Positions 1 to 9,104 of a DNA stretch of 64,000 nt are shown here, piece by piece. The notes beneath the pieces are model-generated. The model had not been told where the DNA came from, did no database searches, and worked only from the letters and a program-made list of their open reading frames with translations. Made by a program: the position numbers and the translations under genes. Where the stretch lies: contig NZ_CP129119.1 of the NCBI RefSeq assembly GCF_030406775.1, positions 2,883,501-2,947,500 of the forward strand, read 5' to 3'. Positions within the stretch are counted from its first letter, which is position 1; the number at the start of each line of letters is the position of its first letter. The stretch comes from Sporosarcina trichiuri (GTDB lineage Bacteria > Bacillota > Bacilli > Bacillales_A > Planococcaceae).

Positions 1-1088
1 GCACCGCGGGATGCTTGTTCGTTCACATCATTCAGCGTTTTGCCGGACAGGAAGTTGAGGCCGTCGAGATTGCCGGGATCTTCACCGATCACCATGTCGG
101 CAGAAGGTTTTCGGATCTGCAGCACGGTTTCGATGAACAGCCGTCTGCCGTCCTGGACATATTGGCCGATCGCATGGAGATCGGTCGTGAACGTGACCGA
201 TGACGGGAACAGCCCCTTGCCGTCCTTTCCTTCGCTCTCACCAAACAGCTGCTTCCACCATTCAGCCAAATATTCGAGCCCCGGATCGTACACGGCCAGC
301 AGCTCCACCGACTTGCCGCCCGCGTGCAGGACATTCCGCCACGCGGCATAGCGGTAGCACGGATTGGATGCAAGATCGGGATCCCTGTACAGCTGGTATG
401 CCGCTGCTGCCCCTGCCATCATACGGTCGACGTCGAGCCCGGCAACCGCCATCGGCAGCAGCCCGACCGGTGTCAGGACAGAATACCGGCCGCCGATATT
501 GTGCGGGATGATGAATGTCTCATAACCTTTCTCAGCAGCCAATGTACGCAGCGCACCTTCCGACTCATCCGTCGTCACGTAGATTCGCTCCCTGGCGCCG
601 TCTTCCCCGTATGCCGTCTCCATGTAGTCCCGGAATACGCGGAAGGCCAGGGCCGGTTCTGTTGTCGTCCCCGACTTGGAAATCACATTCACCGAAATTC
701 TTTTGCCGCGCAAGACATCGAACAGATCCGTCAAATAGCGGGCGCTCGTATTGTGGCCGGCGAAGTACACCTCGGTTTCGCCGCCGAGCTGATTCCGGAA
801 CGTATGACCGAGTGCCTCGATGGCAGCTTTCGCTCCGAGATAGGACCCGCCGATGCCGATTACGACAAGGGCATCCGATTGTTCGCGGATGCGGGCCGCT
901 GCCGCCTTCAGGTGGATAAATTCCTTTCGGTCATACGTCTCAGGCCAGTCCACCCAGCCGAGCACCTGCTCTTTGTCCTGCGAAGCATGGAGCTGGTGAT
1001 GGGCGCTCTTCGCCTTGCCTTCGAACGAAGCAAGTGAAGCCTGTCCTTCAAACGGATACAGATCCGTATCGTCAAATGTGATAGGCAT
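1..1088 (-). CDS. pgi: glucose-6-phosphate isomerase, C-terminus cut by window edge
   Basis: Interconverts glucose-6-phosphate and fructose-6-phosphate in the cytosol (glycolysis and gluconeogenesis). The reading frame is open from the ATG at 1088 to the left edge, about 362 codons of an expected ~450, so it has no stop here. The product shows the sugar-isomerase segment GIGGSYLG at residues 77-84 and the phosphate-binding signature SKSGTTTEP at 136-144, then a late HNIGGRYSVLTPVG block, all typical of bacterial PGI. A GAGGAG ribosome site lies about 8 nt before the ATG. Upstream (1089-1300) I see only a -10-like TATAGT near 1133. Identification is secure; only the C-terminal end is unseen. 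Confidence 0.95.
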   Translation of the reverse strand, partial: MPITFDDTDLYPFEGQASLASFEGKAKSAHHQLHASQDKEQVLGWVDWPETYDRKEFIHLKAAAARIREQSDALVVIGIGGSYLGAKAAIEALGHTFRNQLGGETEVYFAGHNTSARYLTDLFDVLRGKRISVNVISKSGTTTEPALAFRVFRDYMETAYGEDGARERIYVTTDESEGALRTLAAEKGYETFIIPHNIGGRYSVLTPVGLLPMAVAGLDVDRMMAGAAAAYQLYRDPDLASNPCYRYAAWRNVLHAGGKSVELLAVYDPGLEYLAEWWKQLFGESEGKDGKGLFPSSVTFTTDLHAIGQYVQDGRRLFIETVLQIRKPSADMVIGEDPGNLDGLNFLSGKTLNDVNEQASRG

Positions 1089-1303
1089 GGATTATTCTCC
1101 TCTTCCCGGCGGTCACACAAAAACAGGATCCGCCAGCTGTGTACTATAGTATGTATGAAATCAATCCAAACGAGTCATTGCGATAAGTATAATAAACTGC
1201 AGGGGAAAAAGGTATTGAAACCTCGCTTGCTATCAAGTTCCCTCTTCAAGACGCGTCAAAACCAGATAGGCAGCCTGTCCTGCTAAGCAGGAACTTATCT
1301 ACG

Positions 1304-1346
1304 CAAAAAAAACGGACTGCCCATTGGAATAAACGGGCAGTCCGGT
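1304..1346 (-). terminator. intrinsic terminator of the cupin gene
   Basis: A 10-bp G+C-rich stem (1313-1322 with 1335-1344) is followed on the minus strand by eight Ts (1305-1312). It lies just past the stop of the cupin gene at 1358, in the right orientation to end it. Confidence 0.85.
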
Positions 1347-1357
1347 TCTCTTTACAC

Positions 1358-1879
1358 TCATGCAGGCGGACCGATGATAACACCTGGCTTCACCGGACGT
1401 ACCGCCGCTTCCCATGCAGCGGCATCCATGCCGTATGCATACGGCATGACGTCTTTCGGCGTGAGGGCAAGTAGGTCAGAACCGAACCCGGTCTGCGGCT
1501 TGCCGGCATCGAAGATCCCCTGCACGTGGGTGCCGTCTGCCTCGGCGATGAAATAATGCCAGAATCCTTGCGGAACGCTGACAGCCTGGCCCTTTGTGAT
1601 CCGGTAATGGTGGAACTTCTTGGATTCCAGGCCGAGCAGTGATACGGTGACAGAGCCGGACACGCAGTAGATCAGCTCCGTGGCATTCGGGTGATAATGC
1701 GGCTCGATCATCTGGTGGCGGCTCAGGAAGATATCGAGCAATGACATGTTCTGCAGCGCGCTCAGCTGGTCTTTGCTGAGGATGTTGATGTAATTCTTTT
1801 CATCTTTCACGAAAAACGGATGGTCGGCAAGATCGGCGGCATACGTTTCCGCCGGCTGGACCGGTACGTTCTCTGACAT
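1358..1879 (-). CDS. single-domain cupin protein (oxalate decarboxylase-like fold)
   Basis: A 173-residue cytosolic protein with one cupin barrel. Candidate metal ligands are visible: His61, His63 and Glu68 in HYHPNATE, and His108 in the second motif (GFWHYF). The fold resembles one half of bicupin oxalate decarboxylases or a spherulin-like protein, but the single domain and short length leave the substrate open. Start ATG at 1879 is preceded by GGAAAGGGTG. It stands alone between a minus-strand terminator at 1304-1346 and the DinB-like gene, so it is probably monocistronic. No signal peptide. Metal binding is inferred from motifs; function is unknown. Confidence 0.75.
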   Translation of the reverse strand: MSENVPVQPAETYAADLADHPFFVKDEKNYINILSKDQLSALQNMSLLDIFLSRHQMIEPHYHPNATELIYCVSGSVTVSLLGLESKKFHHYRITKGQAVSVPQGFWHYFIAEADGTHVQGIFDAGKPQTGFGSDLLALTPKDVMPYAYGMDAAAWEAAVRPVKPGVIIGPPA

Positions 1880-2103
1880 TCATAGGCACCCTTTCCGGTT
1901 AGGTTTAGCGTCTGTTCGATTCAGCTTATGCCCCGGTACCCCGGAACGTGCGGAACGTCATCCGGCGGAAAAGTCCAGTGCGGGTTTGCCGAAAGCCGGT
2001 TATCGGAAAAAGTGGATGAAGGGAGGAGGAGGGACGCTTATCGGTCATGTCGACTGCAGTTTCGGGATGTTGCGGAAAGTCGGCGTCTCATGCGGCAGAG
2101 CCA

Positions 2104-2128
2104 AAAAAGCCCGGGAACCGGACTTTTC
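2104..2128 (-). terminator. intrinsic terminator of the DinB-like gene
   Basis: A 9-bp stem (AAAGTCCGG with CCGGGCTTT, one G-U pair) and a T-run on the minus strand sit 17 nt past the stop at 2145. Confidence 0.75.
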
Positions 2129-2144
2129 AGCGTTCGTCATGCGT

Positions 2145-2636
2145 TCAGCCGCGGCTGAGCGCTTCTTTCACTTCTTCGATCTGCTGCACGTGACGCAGCT
2201 CATGGTACCCTGCAAACGGTATCCATTGCGCAAGATCCATATCACCGAACACAGGATGAGGATAGGATTTGGCTGCAAGTTCCTCATGACTGGCCGACTC
2301 ACTGACATGGCGCAGCAATTCATGTGTACTGCCGAGCTTTTCCTTCAGTTCACTGCAGGTCATATACGTATCGCCGGGAACCGCAAACCCGGGAGCGTCC
2401 ACTTTCACCGACCGGTCCACAGTCCGTTCAATGGGCTTCTGAGCTGTCTGATGGGCGGTGCCTTTCTGCAGTTCCTGCTGGACCGTCTTCGCCACAGCCC
2501 CTTCCATCAGGGCGATATGCTCCATCACCTGCCGGATCGACCATCGATCGTCGGCAGGCTTCCAATTCAGATCATCATCCGATAATCCGTTCACAGCTGC
2601 CCATAGGACAGAGCGTGCTTCATCGTTGCTGATCAT
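2145..2636 (-). CDS. DinB/YfiT-like putative metal-dependent hydrolase or thiol S-transferase
   Basis: A 163-residue four-helix-bundle protein of the DinB superfamily. The family's three-histidine metal site is visible as His40 (MEHIAL) and His145 and His149 (GYHELRH). Some Bacillales members are bacillithiol transferases, others hydrolases; nothing here fixes the substrate. The frame is open further upstream to an ATG at 2684, but AGGAGG sits at ideal distance only from the ATG at 2636; the ATG at 2642 touches the ribosome site. The stop is followed by a good terminator, so the gene is a single transcription unit. Fold assignment is firm, biochemical role inferred only from family. Confidence 0.75.
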   Translation of the reverse strand: MISNDEARSVLWAAVNGLSDDDLNWKPADDRWSIRQVMEHIALMEGAVAKTVQQELQKGTAHQTAQKPIERTVDRSVKVDAPGFAVPGDTYMTCSELKEKLGSTHELLRHVSESASHEELAAKSYPHPVFGDMDLAQWIPFAGYHELRHVQQIEEVKEALSRG

Positions 2637-2848
2637 CGTCATCCCTCCTGTTGATAGTAATATACCATAGTGGTTGATATTCAAACGTTAGTACCGTTGT
2701 GCAAATACTATGAGAAAACGACCTCCGGCTCGATTGCTGTCCAATCCGTCCAGTTTCCCGTATAATTTAAAAAATAATAATCCGCTGATTTCAATAAACT
2801 GCTTCCCGTGAAGCGGAATCCAGCTGTCAATAGGGAGAAGGTGAATGT

Positions 2849-4813
2849 ATGGAAATCTTTGAGGCGATCCTCCTCATGCTGAGTGCGGTGTTCCTTTCGA
2901 ACGTCCTGAACCGGTTCCTGCCATCAATCGCAGTGCCGCTGATCCAAATTGCTCTCGGGATCGTACTGGCGATTCCGCTCTCCAATCACGCACTCAAACT
3001 AAGCCCCGACTTGTTCCTGCTGCTATTCATCGCACCGATCCTCTTCAATGATGGTGTCAATGTGGACAAGCAGGCGATCTGGCGGGAACGGAAATCGATC
3101 GTATCCCTGTCGATTGCGCTTGTCTTCGTAACGGTCGGACTGCTGGGCGGGTTCATCCACTGGCTGCTGCCGTCCATGCCGATGGCGGCTGCCTTTGCAC
3201 TTGCGGCAGCTCTTGCGCCGACAGACGCGGTTGCCGTCAGTGCACTTGCGGAAAAAGTGAAAGTCCCCCATAAGATCATGCATACATTGGAAGGCGAGTC
3301 GCTTATCAACGATGCATCCGGTCTCGTGTCGTTCCAGTTTGCGGTCGCAGCGCTGCTGACAGGTACCTTTTCCATCCTTCAAGCGGGACTGACTTTTGTT
3401 CTCATCTCGATAGGGGGCATCCTGCTCGGCGCCATTCTCAGCCTTCTGAAAATCGCGTTGATGAGAAGGCTGCGCCAGCTGGCGATCGAAAATAATATCT
3501 CGTATATTCTGATGGAGGTTCTGCTGCCGTTCCTCATCTTCGTCATTGCGGAAGGGGTGGGCGTCAATGGGATCCTCGCCGTTGTCAGCGGAGGGATTGT
3601 CCACTCGATCAGCTTCCGCCGTCTGAACCCGGAAGTGGCACAGCTCAAAATGCTGTCACGCAATACTTGGTCGGTCATTACGTTCAGTCTCAATGGCATC
3701 GTATTCGTTCTGCTCGGCACCCAGCTGCCGCTTATCGTACAGACCGTATGGCGTGAACAGGATGTACCGATCCTGTCACTGTTAGGCTATATTCTTGCAA
3801 TCGCATTCGGCCTGCTGTTCCTGCGCTTCCTTTGGATCGGCCTGTTCAATAACTTCCAGAGCACATCACAGCTGCTGAGCCGCAAGCGGCTGCAGGATAC
3901 GCTGCTGTATACGATTTCAGGGGTGCGCGGGACGATCACACTTGTCGGTGTCTTGTCGTTCCCGCTGTTCCTGAGTGATGGCACGCCATTCGCTGAACGG
4001 AACCTGCTGCTCTTCATCGCGGGTGGGGTCATCCTGGTCACATTGCTGCTTGCGAACTTCACACTGCCGCTGTTTGCCCCGAAAGCGGACGAATCGGTAG
4101 TGAGTAATGACAATACGTGGGAAATCGGTATGCTGCGCCATGTGAAAAAGGAGCTGCGCAGCCAGCGGACTGCTGCGAACCGACAATCGATCGGACGTGT
4201 CATCAAGATGTACAACGATCGGATTTTCTCGCTGACCAACATGGATGACCTAAGTAAGAAAGAGCGGAAGCTGCGTGAACTGATCATGCAGTGGCAGCTC
4301 GACCATACAGCGGAACTCGTCGGAGAAGGACTCGTACGGATCCAGGTCGCATTTCCGATTATGAGAGGTCTGAATAAGCGGCTCTACCGGCTGACCCGTG
4401 ACAAAAAATACCGGTTTAACTCGTTTTACGGATGGCTGCTGCATCGGGAGCTGAAGGGGATGCGGCTGAAACCGCTCCCTCCCGGAGATCGCCGGAAACA
4501 GCGGATGCTTTTATTGCGGAACAATGCAGAATTCGTGACAGACAAATTGAAGAGCCTGGAAGACGGGGAGTTTTCCGCCGAACTCGTCGAAGGCTTCCTG
4601 CTGAACTATGAACGAATGGGCGGCTATGGCATGCCGAAGGAAGAAGCCCACCACCTTCATGAATGGATTGATTATGCGCTGCAAGCCGAACGAAGCTTCA
4701 TCCAGTCCGCCTTCGAGCAGGGGGATATCTCCCGAAGAGATATGAAGCGGTATCGTGAGAATCTGCTGGCGATCGAAAACAGCGTCCAGCTGCAGGACGG
4801 TTCGGAAGAATAG
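2849..4813 (+). CDS. nhaK: CPA1-family Na+(K+)/H+ antiporter
   Basis: An integral membrane cation/proton exchanger used in pH and salt homeostasis. The 654-residue product has about a dozen hydrophobic segments in residues 1-415, with the CPA1 motifs LFIAPILFNDG, LAPTDAVAV (the ion-binding aspartate) and GESLINDASG, and then a long basic cytosolic tail of about 230 residues. Length and tail match Bacillus NhaK/YvgP-type proteins. Start ATG 2849 follows a GGGAGAAGGTG site. A TATAAT box near 2761 could be its -10. It is convergent with the GMC operon across a shared terminator. Family is certain; the ion preferred (Na+, K+ or Li+) is not readable from sequence. Confidence 0.85.
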   Translation: MEIFEAILLMLSAVFLSNVLNRFLPSIAVPLIQIALGIVLAIPLSNHALKLSPDLFLLLFIAPILFNDGVNVDKQAIWRERKSIVSLSIALVFVTVGLLGGFIHWLLPSMPMAAAFALAAALAPTDAVAVSALAEKVKVPHKIMHTLEGESLINDASGLVSFQFAVAALLTGTFSILQAGLTFVLISIGGILLGAILSLLKIALMRRLRQLAIENNISYILMEVLLPFLIFVIAEGVGVNGILAVVSGGIVHSISFRRLNPEVAQLKMLSRNTWSVITFSLNGIVFVLLGTQLPLIVQTVWREQDVPILSLLGYILAIAFGLLFLRFLWIGLFNNFQSTSQLLSRKRLQDTLLYTISGVRGTITLVGVLSFPLFLSDGTPFAERNLLLFIAGGVILVTLLLANFTLPLFAPKADESVVSNDNTWEIGMLRHVKKELRSQRTAANRQSIGRVIKMYNDRIFSLTNMDDLSKKERKLRELIMQWQLDHTAELVGEGLVRIQVAFPIMRGLNKRLYRLTRDKKYRFNSFYGWLLHRELKGMRLKPLPPGDRRKQRMLLLRNNAEFVTDKLKSLEDGEFSAELVEGFLLNYERMGGYGMPKEEAHHLHEWIDYALQAERSFIQSAFEQGDISRRDMKRYRENLLAIENSVQLQDGSEE

Positions 4814-4835
4814 GCCGCGCATCGTCAGGGAACAC

Positions 4836-4882
4836 AAAGAAAGAGAGTGCACCGGATACAGCCGGAAGCACTCTCTTTTTCT
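4836..4882. terminator. bidirectional terminator between nhaK and the GMC operon
   Basis: A stem of about 11 bp (arm 4839-4850, arm 4868-4878) is flanked by A-rich sequence on the left and TTTTT on the right, so it can stop both converging transcripts. Confidence 0.8.
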
Positions 4883-4898
4883 GAAGAGGATAAAATGA

Positions 4899-6644
4899 TT
4901 ATGCGTTCGCCGCTGCCTTCTTCGGCTGGGTCAGCAGCTTCGGATCTTTCAAGTAGTTGATAATGCCTTCCGAGGCACGGTAGGACAAGGCACCGATCGT
5001 CGCGGTCGGGTGGTGGCCGCCGAATTGCGGGAATGCCGAGCCGCCGACGACGAACAGGTTCTCCATATCCCACATCTGCAGGTAGTTGTTGACGGCAGAC
5101 GTTTCCGGGTCTTCGCCCATACTGACACCGCCTGCGTAGTGGCCGCCGTCGTAGACGTGATCGAACTCTTCAGGGACCTCGTCAGGATCGACGATATCTG
5201 CGCCCATTTCCTTCATGATCTCCGTACACTTCTCGATGCCGAACTTCGCCATCGCCCGGTCGTGATCCGTGTATTTGTAAGTGATGCGGAGAAGCGGATC
5301 CCCGAAATCATCGGTATACGTCGGATCGAGGGACGTATAGTTATGCCACCAGGACATCGTCGCCATCGTGTACCAGACGACGAGGCTGCGGTTTGTGTAA
5401 TGGAGCGATTTCTCCTTGAACTCCGGCCCCCAGTTCTTGGTCCCCTTCGGCACCGCGTTCGTCGCGATCGGACCGTGGCCGTACTGCCGCAGTTCGATTC
5501 CGCCGCCGTTGATAAAATCGAGGTCGGTGTGATCGAAGTTGTCGCCGGCGAAATCGCTGAGAGTGCCGCCAAGCGCTCCTGCGCCCATGAACAGGTTGAA
5601 CTTCTTCTTTTCGAAGAAGCCGCGCGCGCCGAGGAATGTGATGCCGAACTGGCCGTTGTAATTGCGCCCGATGACCCCTTTCCGGGTCTCCGGATTGTAC
5701 GGTTCCCCGATTTTGGATAAGTGCAGCAGCCGGTTGTTCGTAAAGGCGAACGCACCGAGCACGACGACGTCCGCCGGCTGGATGTATTCGAGGCCGGTCC
5801 GCAGATCGACATACATGACGCCTGTCGCTTTGCCGTTTTCGTGAAGCACCCGGCGTACGTAGGAATGAGTGCGGATCTCGCAGTTGCCCGTCTTCAGGGC
5901 AGTCGGGATGACCGTGACAAGCGGATCCGATTTCGCGCCGAAGTCACAGCCGTATTGTGTGCAGAATGAGCAGAACATGCACTGGGCAAGCGTTTCGCCG
6001 TCCGGATTCTTGTACGACTGGGACAGGTTCGCAGATGCCACCTGATACGGATGGTAGCCCATCTTCTTCGTCGTGTCCTTGAACAGTTTGACGGCTGGGG
6101 ACTCTTTCATCGGCGGGTTCGGCCAGTCATTGGACCGCTTGTCCCCGAGCGGATCGGGTTCGCCGGATATCCCGGCGGTCTTCTCCCACTTATCATAGTA
6201 GGGTTCCATCTCATCATAGGTGATGCCCCAATCGCGGATGAACATCCCTTCCTGGATCTTCTTCTCCCCGTAGCGCTCGATCGTCTTCGACCGGAGCTCG
6301 AAATCGATCGGTTTCCACCGGTATGTAGCCCCTGCCCAGTGGACACTGCCGCCCCCGAGATCCGTACCGGCCATCATCTCTTTACGTGTGCGGACCGGCA
6401 GCGCCTCTTCATCCAGGTTATTCCGGGAGGTGATCGTCTCCGGCGCCAGATTCTGCATCATCTCGTAGCGATCCGTATATCGGAGTTCGTCTTTCACGCC
6501 GATGTAATCCTGGCGGTCGACGGGTTTTCCGCGTTCAAGGGTCACGACTTTGTAACCTGCTTTTGCCGCTTCCGCGGAAACGATGCCGCCTGCCCAGCCG
6601 CTGCCGACGACGACAACATCCACTTTCTTCAGTTTCTTGGCCAT
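4899..6644 (-). CDS. GMC-family FAD-dependent oxidoreductase (gluconate 2-dehydrogenase-like flavoprotein)
   Basis: A 581-residue flavoprotein predicted to oxidise an alcohol or sugar. The N-terminus has the dinucleotide-binding GSGWAGG (residues 14-20) directly after a beta strand; near the C-terminus is the GMC active-site segment GGHHPTATIGAL with the conserved His. A cysteine cluster around QCMFCSFCTQYGC is seen in the gluconate dehydrogenase subgroup. No signal peptide. It is encoded 11 nt downstream of a Tat-signal protein of the subunit 3 family, so the two likely form a complex in which the flavoprotein is exported by hitchhiking on its partner. No cytochrome c subunit gene is adjacent, so the electron acceptor is unclear. 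Substrate unknown. Confidence 0.85.
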   Translation of the reverse strand: MAKKLKKVDVVVVGSGWAGGIVSAEAAKAGYKVVTLERGKPVDRQDYIGVKDELRYTDRYEMMQNLAPETITSRNNLDEEALPVRTRKEMMAGTDLGGGSVHWAGATYRWKPIDFELRSKTIERYGEKKIQEGMFIRDWGITYDEMEPYYDKWEKTAGISGEPDPLGDKRSNDWPNPPMKESPAVKLFKDTTKKMGYHPYQVASANLSQSYKNPDGETLAQCMFCSFCTQYGCDFGAKSDPLVTVIPTALKTGNCEIRTHSYVRRVLHENGKATGVMYVDLRTGLEYIQPADVVVLGAFAFTNNRLLHLSKIGEPYNPETRKGVIGRNYNGQFGITFLGARGFFEKKKFNLFMGAGALGGTLSDFAGDNFDHTDLDFINGGGIELRQYGHGPIATNAVPKGTKNWGPEFKEKSLHYTNRSLVVWYTMATMSWWHNYTSLDPTYTDDFGDPLLRITYKYTDHDRAMAKFGIEKCTEIMKEMGADIVDPDEVPEEFDHVYDGGHYAGGVSMGEDPETSAVNNYLQMWDMENLFVVGGSAFPQFGGHHPTATIGALSYRASEGIINYLKDPKLLTQPKKAAANA

Positions 6645-6655
6645 TTATATTCCTC

Positions 6656-7507
6656 CTATCCCCACATGTCCTGGTAATCGCGCAGGCTTTCCTGCTTCAT
6701 GACCGCGAATTCTTCATCCTCGATCTGTCCGAGATACCCCATGCGCGGTCCCGGATACTCTTTCATCTTCCATCCTGCCATATTGCGGTTGCCCCCATAG
6801 ACCGGGTCGGCATAGGCGCCTTCGATCGTCGTCTGCAGCAGCAGGTTGAAGAACGCGGTGGAGTGGATACCGTTCATGCGGATCTTCCCTTCCTCCAGAT
6901 CGGTGAGGATGGCATCCATCTGTTCCCCCTCGAGCTCCGCGAATTTCTTGTCGTGTTTCGAGGACGCTTGATCCTGCATGGTCTTGATACCCTCCCGGAA
7001 GATTTCACCGCGGTTCATGCGGGTCTGATAGCGGGGGGTCGGTGCCGCCGTTTGGGTATCGGCGTTCGGCCCTTGGTTCTTCTGGTTGCGGTCCAGGTCT
7101 TCATAATAGGCGGCTTCCTGATTTTGCGGGAAGGGGCCTTTCATATAGGCGTGTGCATTCGAACCCCAATCGCCCGCGAGCTGCCGGTCGATGAAATACG
7201 GGACGCTCAGTTCGATGGCCCCCGGGCCGTTCTTGTCTTTCGGATACAGCCGTTCCGTCGCTGCGGACAATGTTTCGAAATCGTCCGTCCTGCTGAAGAA
7301 CGTCCGGGCATCCATATCATGGTTGTCATCTTTGGCTGCCGTGTCCTTGTTTCCGGTATCTGCAGGCTTTTTCACCTGGCTCGTGACCAGGCTGCCGAGA
7401 AGTCCGCCGCCGATCAGTCCTCCTGCCACGAGACCGGAATTCTTCAGGAATTTCCGCCGGCTTTCGTCCTTGGCTTGCGGGGTCTTCGGTCTTTCCGTTT
7501 CCGCCAT
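6656..7507 (-). CDS. gluconate 2-dehydrogenase subunit 3 family protein, Tat-exported
   Basis: A 283-residue partner of the GMC flavoprotein encoded just downstream. Residues ~17-45 are a twin-arginine signal: SRRKFLKN followed by a glycine-rich hydrophobic stretch. The mature part has the family's helical features and no cofactor motif. Small subunits of this family are needed for translocation and activity of the flavin subunit. I chose the ATG at 7507; the GTG at 7510 directly precedes it, but GGAGG is 7 nt from the ATG and only 4 nt from the GTG. First gene of a two-gene operon ending at the 4836-4882 terminator. Confidence 0.82.
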   Translation of the reverse strand: MAETERPKTPQAKDESRRKFLKNSGLVAGGLIGGGLLGSLVTSQVKKPADTGNKDTAAKDDNHDMDARTFFSRTDDFETLSAATERLYPKDKNGPGAIELSVPYFIDRQLAGDWGSNAHAYMKGPFPQNQEAAYYEDLDRNQKNQGPNADTQTAAPTPRYQTRMNRGEIFREGIKTMQDQASSKHDKKFAELEGEQMDAILTDLEEGKIRMNGIHSTAFFNLLLQTTIEGAYADPVYGGNRNMAGWKMKEYPGPRMGYLGQIEDEEFAVMKQESLRDYQDMWG

Positions 7508-7555
7508 CACGATTCCTCCTTTACCTGATGTGCTGTCAGTCTTACCTGTAAGTAT

Positions 7556-7632
7556 AAGAAAAATACAAAGAAGCCAGCCCTGAGTGCGCTATGCATGATG
7601 AAATTCAGGCATCCGGCAAGCAAGGGCTGGCT
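7556..7632 (-). terminator. probable terminator after guanine deaminase
   Basis: A perfect 10-bp stem (7572-7581 with 7623-7632) encloses a long ~41-nt loop and is followed on the minus strand by a T-rich run. The long loop makes it less typical than the other terminators here. Confidence 0.55.
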
Positions 7633-7699
7633 ACTATAAGCACCATACCCTCTCTGTGTTTAAATAATCTCGAAGAAAGGAATAGTAGTGATTTTATTT

Positions 7700-9070
7700 T
7701 CAATCCATCAATCTGGAGTGGACCAACTCTCCCTGGACCCAGACCTGTCGGATGTGCTCCGGACGCACGAGGTACATCATCTTCTGGAACACATCGATCA
7801 GCGGCTCGTCCCGGTCGTAGAGCGGCAGCCGGGCGGAATGCAGGGAAGGGTCGATCCGCTGCACATCCCAAGCATAGCCTGTTTCAAGCCGTCCTACCGG
7901 CAGACTGAGACTTTCACCGCCGCCCGCTGTCGCGAGGTAGAAGGCTTCTGAGATGGTGATACGGGAATCCGGGGTGCCGCGCTCATCTGACGGAGTCCGC
8001 GGATCGACCCCGTCTTCGAGCATCCTCGACGACATGACGGCCTGGCGGGCATTGTCGAACAGGCTCGGCGAAAAGCCTCCGGAAATATCCGAACCGAGTC
8101 CGATATCCACCCCCATGCCCATGAACCGGCGGATCGGGATGACGCTGTTCGCGAAATACGCATTGGACACCGGGCAGTGGCCGATCGCCGTGCCGGTCTT
8201 TGCGAACAGGGCCGCATCCTCATCGGCGAGGAAGTTGCAGTGGGCCATGACGGACTTGTCCCGCAGCAGGCCGAAACTGTTCAGCACGAAGGCATCGTTC
8301 TCTCCGAAACGCTCCCGCACGTGATCATGCGCCCAGTCGCTTTCACTGCAGTGTGACTGCACATGTGTATCGTATTTGGCGGCGAGTTTCCCGAGGCCTT
8401 CCAGGACACTGTCCGTGCAGGTCGGCACGAACCGTGGCGTGACGACTGGGTAGACCCCCTGCTTGGTCCGCTGTCCGATCTCTTGAACGCGTTGGATGAA
8501 CTCTTCGGTATCCCGCAGTGCGGTCTCAGTATTTTCATCACGATAGAACTCCGGACATTCCTCTTTGAGATCCATGACGACTTTGCCGACCAGCCCGCGC
8601 TGACCGCGGTCTGCACAGATTTCCGCCAGGCGTACGCTCGCTTCCTTATGGACGGTCGCAAAGTAGAGGGCCGTCGTCGTCCCGTTCGCGAGCAGTGTGC
8701 TGACTGCGTCAGAGTAGACGGTATCGGCGTAGCTGAGATCGCTGAATTTCGCTTCGCATGGGAACGTATAGGTGTTCAGCCAGTCGTGGAGAGGGATATC
8801 GAGTGCGGTGCCCGCCTGTGCCCATTGGGGGGCATGACAGTGCAGGTCGACCAAGCCGGGCAGCAGGTAACTGCCTTCCGGGATCACCGTCAGGCGGCCT
8901 GCTGATTCGGCGTCTTGCCGCAATTTTTCGTACGCATCATCACCCTGGTGCACGATGTCTGCGATGATGCCTTGGTCGTCCACGCAGAACAGGCAGTCCT
9001 GGAGAACGTCCACCTCCTGTTTCGTGCGGCTTGTGAATGCGGTGGCCTGGAATACGCTGGCATAGTTCAC
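7700..9070 (-). CDS. guaD: guanine deaminase (amidohydrolase)
   Basis: Deaminates guanine to xanthine in purine salvage and nitrogen scavenging. The 456-residue cytosolic product carries the amidohydrolase zinc site in order: DLHCHAPQ (first two His), a downstream SHCSESDW His, the MAHCNFL His, and the GLGSDISGG aspartate. The segment LHCHAPQWAQAG followed by PLHDWLNTYTFP is characteristic of the large zinc-type GuaD rather than the small cytidine-deaminase-like Bacillus GuaD. The frame is open to 9157, but the only good ribosome site (GAGGAGG) precedes the GTG at 9070. It lies 34 nt downstream of yfkAB, so the two may be co-transcribed. Confidence 0.88.
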   Translation of the reverse strand: MNYASVFQATAFTSRTKQEVDVLQDCLFCVDDQGIIADIVHQGDDAYEKLRQDAESAGRLTVIPEGSYLLPGLVDLHCHAPQWAQAGTALDIPLHDWLNTYTFPCEAKFSDLSYADTVYSDAVSTLLANGTTTALYFATVHKEASVRLAEICADRGQRGLVGKVVMDLKEECPEFYRDENTETALRDTEEFIQRVQEIGQRTKQGVYPVVTPRFVPTCTDSVLEGLGKLAAKYDTHVQSHCSESDWAHDHVRERFGENDAFVLNSFGLLRDKSVMAHCNFLADEDAALFAKTGTAIGHCPVSNAYFANSVIPIRRFMGMGVDIGLGSDISGGFSPSLFDNARQAVMSSRMLEDGVDPRTPSDERGTPDSRITISEAFYLATAGGGESLSLPVGRLETGYAWDVQRIDPSLHSARLPLYDRDEPLIDVFQKMMYLVRPEHIRQVWVQGELVHSRLMD

Positions 9071-9104
9071 ACTGCTTCCTCCTCGGTTCTTTTTTGTGGT
9101 GCCA

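Noticed and set aside
5010..6677. Long plus-strand open frames across the GMC oxidoreductase region (236 and 208 codons).
   Set aside because: They are antisense shadows of the GC-rich GMC gene, which has clear FAD-binding and active-site motifs on the other strand; no ribosome sites.
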